Positions 12,491 to 23,570 of a stretch of 64,000 nucleotides of DNA are shown one piece after another. Position 1 is the first letter of the stretch. The number at the start of each line of letters is the position of its first letter. A model generated the notes under the pieces. It saw only the letters and a list, made by a program, of their open reading frames with translations, did no database searches and was not told the origin of the DNA. The DNA lies in NCBI GenBank assembly GCA_015179125.1, contig WHVA01000026.1, positions 1 to 64,000 on the forward strand, written 5' to 3'. The translations under genes were made by a program, and so were the position numbers. This DNA is from Gautieria morchelliformis. Lineage: Eukaryota > Basidiomycota > Agaricomycetes > Gomphales > Gomphaceae.

Positions 12491-13911
12491 AGATGTTGTA
12501 GGGACTTCTGTGAGATATGCCCCATTTTTTGATGAATTTCCATAGCAGACAAACACATATGGGCTTGAGCACTTGGTGACTGGAGGTCTAGTCGATATAA
12601 ACCATTGACCTTCGGTGCTTGCATCAATACCTTTCCAGTAGCGTTAGATATTGTGCATTTCTGGCCACCGAGTCGAATGTCGTAGCCAGCATCATCGCAC
12701 CGACCGATCGAGACGAGGGTAGCAGCAATTTTTGGAGCATAATATGTATCTTGCAACGTGACTTCTACTGTTTTATCTCCAACCTTGTTGGATAATACAA
12801 GCAGTCCTGAACCGAAGGCATCAAAAGTGCCTTTGTTGGCTGCTCGGATAGTCCTCGGCTGTGAGAATTGACAGTAGTTCCTCAATAAATTTTTGTGAGG
12901 AGTCATATGCGATGTCGTTCCGGTGTCGAGTATAATTATAACTCCTGAGGATGTGCTCAAATTGAAATTAGAGCACTTGTCAAAATTGGTGAAGGCAAGA
13001 TGCCCATCACCACTTTCCTCAGAAGAGGACTCTTCTTCGGCAACATTCGCTTTTGCTTTACCCTTCTTCTTCTTCTTGGCTTTGGCGTTTTTCTTCTGAC
13101 GCGGTCCTTGACCTTCTTTACCACCTCCTTTAGCCCAGCAATTTTCAATAGAATGTCCAGGCTTTTTGCAGTTGGTGCATATATGCGCCTTCTGCCCCTT
13201 TTGGTCCTTCTTAGTAGATGAACCAATAAACACCTGCTCTTCTTGCGGGAATGTTTTCTTCCTGTCATACTGAGCCTTTAGTACCCTAATAATATTATCA
13301 GGGACCAATGGCATCCCGCATTCTTCAAGCGAAGTGGTAAGGGCATTCATGACTGCCTCATAGGATGGTGGAAGTGACGCAAGGATGATGTCCATAAATT
13401 CTTCTTCGGAAACTCTGGCTCCCATCTCATTAAGACGAGCATATAGGTCTTGGGCCTTGTCCAAATGATCTCTCAAGTCTCCATCCTCAGGACATCTCAT
13501 ACTGCGGAGTTGTCTCTGCAGGCTGGTGAGGACCATCTTGGGCTTTTTGGTCATCTCATTGACCAGTGCATCCCAAGTCTCTTTTGCTGTCTTCTGCTTC
13601 TGTAGCATCAGGGCTAATGACTCTGACACTGAGACGATGATTTGGGTCTTGGCTTGTCCTTCTCTAGCAAGGTATCTCTCCAGCTTCTCCTCAGCCTTAT
13701 CCATCTGAGTTTCCTCAGCTTCTGTGAGAATATGGCCTGGGGGCATAACTGGAGGATCAGGAGGTCGAGTGACTCTCCCTTCTACATGCTTGAGTAGATT
13801 TTTGGACTCGAAATAGCTGATGAGAGTGGCTCGCCACAATGGCCAATTACTTCCATCAGTAGCAAGCTTCTCAACACCCAATAGCTTCTCAGAAGTGTCT
13901 CCGGGGCCCAT
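12457..13911 (-). CDS. CopB gag-protease ORF, 3'-truncated
   Basis: An open minus-strand frame encodes a copia gag polyprotein. I choose the start at 13911 (MGPGDTSEKLLGVEKLATDG) rather than an upstream Met in the LTR, because this ATG sits in the primer-binding site as in CopA. Domains: gag/UBN2 (residues about 10-235), zinc knuckle CTNCKKPGHSIENC (about 265-278), a Lys-rich stretch, an acidic AEEESSSEESGDG segment, the protease ILDTGTTSHMTPHKN (about 335), and the start of GAG-pre-integrase (HQKMGHISQKSLQHLYK). The frame ends where it joins plus-strand RT, so integrase, RT and RNase H are absent. The last ten or so codons are read from the joined sequence. Confidence 0.85.
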   Translation of the reverse strand: MGPGDTSEKLLGVEKLATDGSNWPLWRATLISYFESKNLLKHVEGRVTRPPDPPVMPPGHILTEAEETQMDKAEEKLERYLAREGQAKTQIIVSVSESLALMLQKQKTAKETWDALVNEMTKKPKMVLTSLQRQLRSMRCPEDGDLRDHLDKAQDLYARLNEMGARVSEEEFMDIILASLPPSYEAVMNALTTSLEECGMPLVPDNIIRVLKAQYDRKKTFPQEEQVFIGSSTKKDQKGQKAHICTNCKKPGHSIENCWAKGGGKEGQGPRQKKNAKAKKKKKGKAKANVAEEESSSEESGDGHLAFTNFDKCSNFNLSTSSGVIIILDTGTTSHMTPHKNLLRNYCQFSQPRTIRAANKGTFDAFGSGLLVLSNKVGDKTVEVTLQDTYYAPKIAATLVSIGRCDDAGYDIRLGGQKCTISNATGKVLMQAPKVNGLYRLDLQSPSAQAHMCLSAMEIHQKMGHISQKSLQHLYKIQPHLLLT

Positions 13912-13916
13912 AACCC
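13905..13916 (-). promoter_or_regulatory. CopB primer-binding site
   Basis: GGGTTATGGGCCCC on the minus strand immediately follows the LTR end and contains the gag start codon. It matches the copia-type initiator tRNA-Met half-molecule primer. Confidence 0.75.
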
Positions 13917-14413
13917 TGTGGAGGACAGGAATTATAGGCAGTAGGAATGGACTTCTTGCTGAAAAGAATAGACTAGAAAACAATTCACTCTCTCAGTGAA
14001 TTTAGTTGTCACTATAAATATATTATACACTACCTAGAAAACAATTCACTACAGAGGATTTCTAGGTTAATAAATCGAAAGAATGCTAGACTAATTTACT
14101 TGCCTCTCTCAGTGAATTTAGTTGTCACTGAGAGAGGGGGAAACTGTTTCACTGCGCATGTACTACTACCCGGCCCTTTAGCGCCCAAGAGCTCGCGCGT
14201 CGAAGTCATTTCAGACTCCGCTGGGTGCAGCCGCTTGCGAAAGTAGGAATAACAAAATGAAATAGAGAGACAGGGAGTGAGTGGAAAATTTCGAAAATAA
14301 CCAGAGAAATGGATGCATGATACAAGAACAACATGAGAATAAATTGAGAAAGCACACAACAAATTGGATATATTATGCTTGATTTTGGTGCAGGAGCATC
14401 AATGCACCCAACA
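13917..14413 (-). mobile_element. CopB 5' LTR
   Basis: A 497-bp LTR, TGTTGGGTGCATTG..CCTCCACA on the minus strand, directly next to the primer-binding site. It is nearly identical over most of its length to the solo LTR at 55526-56022. It holds a hairpin with 13-bp arms CCTCTCTCAGTGA / TCACTGAGAGAGG (about 14103-14137). The other LTR of this element is missing. Confidence 0.9.
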
Positions 14414-15491
14414 TGTGGCTGCTACAAAACAGCTGGCTGGAGTCTTCAGTGATATCACTTATCATATTCCTCATTAATGACAAGACTATCTATCAGGCAG
14501 ACAGTAGCGGCTCTGAGCAAAATGATGGTACACCCACACCAATAGCTTGAGCAGCAACATGGATAGACTCAGCATGGCAGGGATGGAAGGATCAGCCCCA
14601 CCATGATGGCCAAGGTGGCATGGCACCACATCACAGGCTTTCCTCTTTTATTTCTTTTCAGCTGCAGCGCTCTCACATGTCATGCAGACTCACTCAGATG
14701 GCCAAGCACTTACAATGTTAGACATATCACATGTTCTCAACAAATAGGAGAGACAGACTGCCTTAGCTCACAAGAGGGTGTGGCAGCAAATGGCCTCAAG
14801 GAGACCAGGCCAACAGGGGAGTAGGACCGTCATCTGTGCAGCCATCCCTCAGGGAGTGAGGAGCAAGGCCCACCCCATTCATAGGTACCTTGAGTGTAGC
14901 AACCACCATAGGACTCCCTGAGGTTGCATAAAATGATGAAAAAATAAAAATAAAAAACATGATACCGCATACTCATAACGATACAGCCAATCAGCAGCAG
15001 AGCAGAACAGAGTTTCGTTTTCTTTTGATTGTTCATATCGTCGTGATCCCATCCCTTGGATCCCTCGATTCTATCATTGTCCTCATCGAAGTCGCTGGTC
15101 TTGACCCATCATTGCTCCATTCAGCCTGAGCTGGCCTCTCCTGGCTTGATAATACCAGGCCCGTACAAGTCCAAGAAACCATGACATTCTTTAATACAGC
15201 ATGAGCACCTCACTGTGGAGCCATCCATGCTTCCCTGGCCATAGTTTCCTCTGCGGATTATAGCAGCCATTTGTTGCTCGGAATGATCTGTATTTGACTG
15301 TTGGTTCAGGCTGATGTACGTGTAAGTACCACAGAATGAATAACCTCGTGTTGTGGACATGATTATAAAGTCGATGTTCCAGCATCTCCTGTGATGGTGC
15401 CTTGCATGGTGTGTATGTCCGATGAGCATAAAATTGCATGTTTGACCATATTGCTAGCATTACTACCTCATACCTTAACACCTATCTAGCC
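14414..15491. repeat. Unrecognised repeat-bearing segment
   Basis: No gene is recognised. The part from about 15213 to 15491 (ATAGCAGCCATTTGTTGCTC, then AATAACCTCGTGT, up to CTTAACACCTATC) recurs at 55009-55234 and continues at 56271-56300 after the MITE there. This is therefore a dispersed repeat, and here it was the target of the Gy1 element. Confidence 0.6.
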
Positions 15492-16490
15492 TGTCATGAC
15501 CTGTCTATTTCCCTTACCCCGCTGTCTCTATGTTCCCCCTCATCACTCCCCCTGCATCTTCGCCGGAGTTTGCCCCACCCTTCGACCACTCTTCCTCTAC
15601 GTTCACTCCATTCGCTGTTCACCCCATTCTCCGAACGACTATTCGCTGCTTGCATATTTCGCCAGCAGGCACGCCATCAAATACGATCGATACCATTTAC
15701 CCGGCGTGATGGTTCATCACTAACCCCATCACCTTCTCGATCCAAACCCTTTAGGTGATTCATATGGCCGGGATGCATTCGTGGAACGTCCTACCCGTAG
15801 GTCGTGTGGGATCAACCCAGCAGACAAAGAGTCCGTGCAGGGTGGTGTATATGCGGGTCCCAAGGTATATTTCCATACATAGGTGCCTTCGCCCTCTTTC
15901 CTCTCCATTGTTTCATGTTTGCACCCTTCTTTCGTTCTATTGTATGTTTATTCCATCTATTTGTATCATGACTGCGCACCCCTATCCAGCCCTGAGTCAT
16001 AATGGCCTCTTTCCTATTCACTGTTACCATACGAGCTTTCTATATAAGTAGTTTACATTCGCATGTATATTCTCCAGTTCAATTATCATACATCCATCTT
16101 GTGCAAACTTGACCTCACTGTGACTATCGTCCTGAGCCTTCTCCTGTAGATTTCTATCTTCGACCAGAAGAAGACTTAGGCATCACTGGTGAGTTCTCAT
16201 ACTTCATCTTCGTTACCTTAGCCTTCGAACTATTTTCTGTGCTGTCGCGAAAGGATTGTCGCTACTTAGACAACCTTTCTGTGACACCTTGCACCTTGCA
16301 TCATCAAGTGCCACGGGCTATTTCGCTACGACTGTAGATAGGGCGAGCCCCATCCAGGCAGCCCTCTTATCTTGTGAACATTTATTGGTTCACCCTCTTC
16401 GCCGAACAGCATACTTATTTGCACAAGTTATTCAGGCATTCGCTGTGTTCACTAATACATGATATTAACGCCTAAAAACCAATCTTGACA
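15492..16490 (+). mobile_element. 5' LTR of the Gy1 gypsy element
   Basis: A 999-bp LTR with ends TGTCATGAC and CTTGACA, short subtype with a single 5' block. Other copies lie at 1696, 8641, 21540, 23571, 26045 and 53030. The left flank TAGCC has no matching duplication at the right end of the element. Confidence 0.85.
16041..16048 (+). promoter_or_regulatory. TATA box in the Gy1 LTR
   Basis: TATATAAG precedes the conserved GTAGTTTACATTCGC block, a sensible position for the U3/R promoter. The copies at 1696 and 21540 have GATATAAG here. Confidence 0.5.
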
Positions 16491-16554
16491 GTATAATTGA
16501 ACTAACAGCTACAGTCAAAGCATTATTCCATCTACTCATCACTCCCTTCTACAC

Positions 16555-19500
16555 ATGCACTCTACACCACTTCTATCTGTGGGACAACCTCACCCCTTCG
16601 TGGGACAATCTCCCTCACAACAACCTTTCTCACAGACTCATGCGCCACTTCTATTCGCGGGACAGCCTCACCCTTTCACGGGTCACCCTCCCCCACAACA
16701 ACCTTTCGCCCAGACTCCTGCCCCACCTGGCGGGCCTGCACTGTTTCTATTCACAGGGCAACCTCACCCCTTCGTGGGACAACCTCCCCTGCAACAACCC
16801 TTTACACAGATTCCTGCCCCATCTGGTGGGCCTGAGCCTTGTTTATTCATGGGACAGCCTTACCCCTTCGCGGGTCGCCCTTCCCCGCACCAATCCTTCA
16901 CACAGATTCCTGCCCTACTTGGCGGACCTGGACCTTCTCTCCCACTGAACCCTGAGCCATTCCCCACGACTCTTACCCACACCTGGTCTGTTTCTTTGAA
17001 TAACAACCCTATCTACTCGGTACCACCTGTGTACTTGTTCGCTTCTATTAGCTCCCATTCCAATTCATCCTTCATCATCCATGTACACCTTCCCGGTCTC
17101 TCTAACTCTGTCCCTACTCTCATCGACTCTGGTGCTACTTCCAATTTCATTGATAGCTCTTTTTCCTCTCATCCTGGTTTTGTATGTACATCACTCCGTT
17201 AGCCGATCACTCTCTCCCTTTCCAACGGGAAGCCAGCCACTGCTGGTTTCATTCACGAATATCTAGATACTAGTCTCACTTTCAGTGACTCCTCTTCGCA
17301 GGACATTTCATTACTTGTCACAAAGTTACACCCTTCAGCTGCGATCATTCTCGGGCTTCCGTGGCTTCGCTCTACGAAACCCACTATTGATTGGGGCTCT
17401 CTTTCAATCACCTTTCCTTCCGGCACCGATTCCATGCTCCCACATATGATGGTCGCTATGGCCTGTATGGTGATTTCCACTCCGGCTATCTTCGACAGTA
17501 TCCCCAAACTCCACACTGCCTCGATGACTTCGCCACCGCCAGTTCCTGGTTCGCATTCGTCCCTGCCATCCTTTGGTTATGTCCTGAACGTGGCAATTGG
17601 ACCACTTTCCTATGTCCCGGTCCTTCCACTGGATGTCACTTCCTTGCCCGCTCCTATTCCGAATCTTTCTAGTTACGAACAGACATTCGACATGGATGGC
17701 GAACCATTACTTCTCTCAACCAAGCCGATCGAGAATCACTCCTCTGAGTCCTCCATATCGCTTCCTAACGCTCTCATCCATCTATTTTCAGCCACGAAGG
17801 AAAGCATAATAGCAACCGAACCTATTCGACCAAAAACAGACCACGTTCCGAGCCATTCTCACCCCTGTACACCATGTACAGAATTGCTGACCGATGACTA
17901 CCTCCCATTCCATTCTTCGCCTCCTGATCCACCTCCGACCAGCAGGGAAACACTGTATATAAGCCTAATCAGTGCAGCCGCCTTCGAGCTAATCATGACA
18001 CTCAGCGAAGAAGAAACCTTCATGTTAAACATGCACCCTACCATCCCCAAACCAACTTCGCTTTGCGCTATAGGAAACGCACCCGCTCCGATTACACTCC
18101 TTCATGAAAACCCCCTACCGAAGGACAAGTTAGAGATGTTCAGAACTGTGGTACCAGAGGAGTACCATGACTTCTTCAATATCTTCTCGCGTGCTAAAGC
18201 CAAAGACTTGCCCCCACATCGCCCTTATGACCACACCATCAAGATCGAGAACAATGGCACACCACCTCACGGTCCCATATACCCACTCTTGAACAGCGAA
18301 TTAGGAGCACTCCGCAACTATCTCAAAGATATGCTTGGCAAGGGATTTATCGGCTCCTCCCAATCACCCAGTGGCGCCCCTGCTGTGTTTGCGAAGAAGA
18401 AGGACGGTACACTGCGAATGTGTGGGGACTACCGAGGGTTGAATCATATCACGCAAAAGAACAAGTACCCTATCCCACTCATTCCGAGCCTTATTGACCA
18501 ACTCAAAAGTGTGAATGTCTATACCAAGTTCCACCTTCGCGCCGGGTTCAACAATGTTCAGATCGCCTCTGGCCAAGAGTGGAAGACAGCCTTCTGAACT
18601 CGATACAGGTCCTTTGAATATCTTGTCATGCTGTTCGGTTTGACAAACACCCCAGCTACTTTCCAGCACTTCATGAATGATATCTTCCAAGACATGGCTG
18701 ACGTCTTCGTTGTAGTCTACCTCGACAACATCCTTATCTTCTCCAAAAACAGGAAAGAACACTTGGAGCATGTCCAAATGGTCCTCGCCCATCTTCGGAA
18801 GCACAACCTCTTCATACAGCCAGAAAAGTGTCTCTTCCATTCAGACTGGGTCAAATTTCTTGGATTCATCATCTCTCTTGCTGGGGTCTCCATGGACGTC
18901 GAAAAAAACAGCCGCCATCACAAAGTGGCCTGTACCGACGAACATTCACGAAGTCCAATCGTTCCTAGGCTTCGCGAACTTCTACAGAAGGTTCATCATT
19001 TCGTTCTCAGACATTGTCCTGCCACTCACTCGCTTGACCAGAAAGGATACCCCATTTGCCTGGGAAGTGAAGCAGCAGGAGGCCTTCGAAGCACTCAAAG
19101 CCGTGTTCTTGAAAGCCCAGTCCTCATCCACTTGGACCCGAGTATCCCCATCGTCATCGAGACAGACGCCTCCAACTACACCATCGCCGCCATCATCTCG
19201 CAGATCACCCCCTCCGATGGTGATATCCACCCGATTGCCTTCTATTCACGAGGAATGGCACCAGCCGAGATGAACTATGAGATCTACGACAAAGAGCTCC
19301 TCACCATCTTCTGTGCCTTCAAACAATGGTAAAACTACCTCGAAGGAGCATCCCATGTCATCCTCATCCTCTCCGACCACAAAAACCTTGAGTACTTTGC
19401 AACTACAAAACAGCTGACCCGATGACAGGTCCGATGGTCCAAACACCTGTCAGGTTTCAACTACATCATTCGCTACCGAGCTGGGCGACTTGGCACAAAG

Positions 19501-21110
19501 CCTGATGCATTGACCCGTCGGGGCGATGTGTACCCTAAAGGGGGGGATGGTGCTTATGCATTAGCAAATCCTCCCAACTTCCAATCGATGTTTAAGACCG
19601 GGCAACTCATTAGCGCCATCATCCTTGACTCTGCATCACTGTTGACATCCATCCAACAGGGCCAGTTGACCAATCCCTTGTCTTCAGCCCACATCACCTG
19701 TCTTCAGTCTCAGTCGATGGCAATCACCCTTCCGAACGCGAAGCCAGACCCCTGGTCACTTGGCGAGGATGCCAAAATGCTGTTGTACAAACAGCGAACG
19801 TGTGTCCCTGATCATAATGATATTCGCTTGGACATCCTTCGCTCGCTGCATCATCATCAGTTAGCAGGCCATCCAGGGATCAGCAAGACGATGAAGAACA
19901 TTCGAAGATGGTATCATTGGCCGAACATGGCCACCTTCATCACCAACTACATCGGCTCCTGTTCCAAGTGTCGCCACGCTAAATCCATTCATCACAAACC
20001 CTTCGATCCTCTTCGCTTCCTGCCCATCAGCCAACAACCTTGGGATTCGATCTCCATGGACTTTGTCGAGGGACTCCCCCTGTCGGATGGACACGACATG
20101 ATCCTCATCATTGTTGACAGACTAACAAAGATGGCCTTGTTCATTCTGACATTCTCAGACTTCAATTCAGGGGATGTCGCCATGCTCTTCCTTCGCCACA
20201 TATTCGCTAAACACGGTAGCCCCAGAGACATCATCTCCAATCGAGGGAAGCACTTCACGTCTCGATTCTGGACCTCGCTCTGCGAAATCCTCGGCATCAA
20301 AGGCAACCTTTCTACAGCCTACCACCCCCAAACCGATGGACAGACCAAACGAGTGAACCAGATCCTAGAGCAGTACCTCTGAGTCTACATCAACTACCAG
20401 CAGGATGATTGGGTCAACCTCCTCCGCCTCGCCGAATTCGCCTACAACAACACAGCCCATTCGGTGACCCATGTCACACCCTTCTTCGCCAACAAGGGCT
20501 TCCATCCGAACCTCGAAGTATCTCTCACTTCAGTCGCCTCCGAAGATGCTTATTGCCAGTCGGCAGATCTCAAGGACCTTCACCAGTACCTTCGAGATCA
20601 AATAAAGAAATCAATTACCCAGTACACTTCAGCCACAATCAGTAGCCGCATCCCGATTCCTGAGTTTCAGGGCGCCAACAGAGTATGGCTCGACTCACGA
20701 AATATTCGCACAAAAAGGCCTTCAAAGAAACTCAACCACCGAAGACTTGGCCCATATCCTATCACGGCTAAAATATCTTCTCATGCATTTCACTTAGGCT
20801 TACCTTTGGACCTTCACCAGATCCACCCTGTGTTTCATGTATCCCTTCTCAACCCGCCACGACACCTATTATCCCAGGTCGACATACAGACCCCCCACCG
20901 TCTATCGAAATCGACTGCACCGACGAGTACGAAATCACAAAAATCCTCGACAGTCGCATTCACTGAAGGAGATTGGAGTACTTAGTAGAATGGAAGGGAT
21001 ACGAACACACCCCTGAGGCTACATCTTGGGAACCCTCTTCGAATGTTACTAATTTGGCTCGCAGACTCTCCAAATTCCATGCGAAGTACCCCAAGAAACC
21101 CAAAGCTTAG
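16555..21110 (+). pseudogene. Gy1: decayed Ty3/gypsy chromovirus polyprotein
   Basis: A Ty3/gypsy pol in the order protease-RT-RNase H-integrase-chromodomain. The N-terminus is proline-rich and repetitive with no zinc knuckle. The protease reads LIDSGATSNFI (about 17128). RT spans about 18130-18900 with KKKDGTLRMCGDYRGLN, KFHLRAGFNN (the motif-A Asp is His) and VVYLDNILIFS (YLDD is YLDN, 18718). RNase H has VIETDASNYTIAA (19154). The integrase zinc region is HHHQLAGHPG..CSKCRHAK, followed by SMDFVEG (20055), IISNRGKHFTS (Asp is Asn, 20230) and TDGQTKRVNQ (Glu is Lys, 20340). A chromodomain EYLVEWKGYEHTPEATSWEP ends at 21110. Stops fall at 17200, 18595, 19330, 19423, 20380 and 20961. An extra A in an A-run near 18906 shifts frame until about 19115. 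Confidence 0.92.
16570..16950 (+). repeat. Proline-rich tandem repeat in the Gy1 N-terminus
   Basis: Four diverged copies of a 26-33 residue unit of the type GQPHPFVGQPPLQQPFTQ plus PAPSGGPxLF, each about 80-100 bp. It replaces the region where gag would be expected. Confidence 0.8.
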
Positions 21111-21311
21111 AACTTCATAAAAATGCAAGAAAACACGCCTCTGTTCATATTATATCTAAGCACTCGGCTTCATTCATAATCCCCTTGCTATCGCCTAAAC
21201 CCCTCTTGTTCCACTATGACCCCTTTTAATTCATTCGGCCCCGCCAATGGACGCCTTGTCGGACACCCTGACCCCTTCCCCACTCTCCCCTTGATTGCTA
21301 GCAAGAGTGTT

Positions 21312-21370
21312 CGGAGTGACGAGGGGGAATGTAGAGACAGCGGGGTAAGGGAAATAGACAGGTCATGACA
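21312..21370 (-). repeat. Inverted 58-bp Gy1 LTR end at the element's 3' side
   Basis: GGAGTGACGAGGGGG to GGTCATGACA is the reverse complement of the first 58-59 bp of the Gy1 LTR (15492-15550), with few mismatches. A direct 3' LTR would start TGTCATGAC in the plus orientation. The gypsy element therefore lacks a normal 3' LTR at this position. Confidence 0.8.
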
Positions 21371-21539
21371 GTACCCCCCTCCTAGCTTCGGAGTCCAACG
21401 ACACTGCATCCTATGGTGGGATGGAAGCGTTAAAGACGTAATGGGTCCCCCAATGAGATCTCCGAGGTCTGGGCCCTGCCTTGCTGCGTGGTCCGTGCAC
21501 AACTTCTCCTTCTGTTTAAAAACGTGGTGCAGAACGGGG

Positions 21540-22783
21540 TGTCATGACGCGTTTATTTCTCATACTCAGGTGCTCTGTCCTGCCATTTCTCACCCCATTT
21601 CCGTGTTCGTTCCGATCGCCATTGTCATGTTCAGCAACCGATGTTCGCTAATTCGCACCCATTACCATCGCCACACTGTTAAACGCATGACCGACGGCTT
21701 TGGACTGACTTGACAAGTCATCACTGGGTCTACCACCTCCTCTGCTCGACCCTCTCCCGATGGTGTTCTGATAGTTGGATTGTCATGACCTGTGTATTTC
21801 CTGCACCTTGGTATCCCCATTTTCCCTTTCGCTACTCCTCCTCAGTATTCGCTCGGCTTCGCCCTCCACCTCGACCTCTCCTCCCCTATGTCACCTCTGT
21901 TCGCCCTTCCTTGCATTTCACCGAACAGCTATTCTCTGCTCGCATCAGTCGCCAGCAGGCACACCATCAAATACGATCGATACCATTCACCCGGCATGAT
22001 GGTTCATCATTAACCCCATCGTCTTCTTAATCCAACCCCATTGGGCGTTCGTATGGTCAAAGTGTGTTCGCAGGGCATCTCTTCCATAGGTCGTGCGGAA
22101 TCAACCCAGTAGACCAAGAGTCCGTGCAGGGTAGCATGTATGCGGGTCCCAAGACATGGTTTTGTCCATAAGTGCCTTTGCCACCTTTACTCTCCGTCGT
22201 TTCATGTTCCCCCTCTTCTCACATTCTATTGTATGTTTATTTCATCTATGCAGTATCATGACTGCGCACTCCTATCCAACCCTGACTTGTGACAGCCTCT
22301 TTCCTATTCGCTGATACCTTACGAGCATTCGATATAAGTAGTTTACATTCGCATGTATATTCCCCAGTTCAAATATCATACGTCATTCATCTTGTGCAGC
22401 TTTGACCTCACCGTGGTCATCATCTTAAACCTTCTCTTGGAGATTCCCATCTTCGACTAGCAAAGGACTTAGGCATCACTGGTGAGTTCTCATACTTCAT
22501 ATTTGTTACCTTAGCCTTCGAACCATTTTCTGTGCTGTTGGCGAAGGGATTGTCGCTACTTAGACAGCCCTTCTGCGACACCTTGCACATTAGATCATCA
22601 AGTGCCACGGGCTATTTCACTACGACTGTAGATAGGGTAAGCCCTGTTCGAGCAGCCCTCTTATCTTGTGAACATTTATTGGTTCACCTATTCGCTGAAT
22701 GGCATACTTATTTGCACACGTTATTCGGGCATTCGCTGTGTTCACTAATACACAATATTAATGCCTAAATACCAATCTTGACA
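21540..22783 (+). mobile_element. Gy1 LTR copy, long subtype
   Basis: Starts TGTCATGACGCG, with a second start TGTCATGACC at 21782, and ends CTTGACA. It lies 169 bp beyond the gypsy element. Its flanks (CGGGG left, CCAGT right) do not match each other or the flank of the gypsy 5' LTR, so I cannot say which insertion it belongs to. 21371-21539 contains nothing recognisable. Confidence 0.8.
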
Positions 22784-23340
22784 CCAGTATGGTGCACAAG
22801 AACCTTATGTCACTGCTCACCTCACAGTGCACCTGGACTGTCCCCTTGCCGCTCACCTCACAGTGCACACACACTGTCCATGGCCTCTCCGCTCACGGTA
22901 CACCTCAACTGTCTGTTGCCTGCCAGTATGGTGCACAAGAACCGTATGTCACCGCTCACCTCACGTTGCACAGGCACCATCCTCTCCACCTCTCACCTCA
23001 TGGTGCACAGGCACCGTCCATGGCCTCTCCACTCACGGTGCACCTCAACCGTCCATCACCTGCCAGTACGGTGCACAAGAACTGTACACCACTGCTCGCC
23101 TCATGGTCCATCAGAACCATCCGTTGCCTCTCCATTCACGCTGCACATGGACCATACACATCATCCACTTACAGTGCACAGGGATCATCTGCTGTGTGCC
23201 AGGATGGTCCCAATGCACCATCCGTCGCCTCTCCACTCATGGTGTGCATGCACCGTAGGCCATGTGCACTTATGGTGCACAGAAGCCATCTGTTGCCTCT
23301 TGGCTCATGGTACACATGCCCCAACCGGAAATGGAAGCGG
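22784..23340. repeat. Minisatellite built on GGTGCAC motifs
   Basis: About 15 diverged units of roughly 33-36 bp carry GGTGCAC or AGTGCAC followed by CACC/ACCGT and CCTCTCC(A/G)CTCACGG. The same family occurs at 36290-36700 in the opposite orientation. A long open frame (from 22778, 272 codons) and two more frames run through it, as expected for a stop-poor minisatellite. I do not call a protein. The following 230 bp (23341-23570) is C-rich and without a gene. Confidence 0.85.
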
Positions 23341-23570
23341 TGACCCTTCATCCCACCATACCTCCCCCTATGACCTATTTGAGCTCCGCCCACGCTTCCA
23401 CACCACACCCCACTGCATCGCACACCCATGGCTTCTGCCATGGGCATCAGTCACGTGCCACACACACACGCTGCACCCATGCACCTTGCCATGCTCCCAC
23501 CCGTCCTCAACCCGCTGTCCCCATCCCCCTCTCTTCCCCTGCCCCTCCCTGTCAATCAAGGCTGGCCCCT

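Noticed and set aside
21540..22783. Reading this Gy1 LTR as the 3' LTR of the gypsy element
   Set aside because: It lies 169 bp beyond the internal region, has a different length class from the 5' LTR, and its flank CCAGT does not match TAGCC at the other end.
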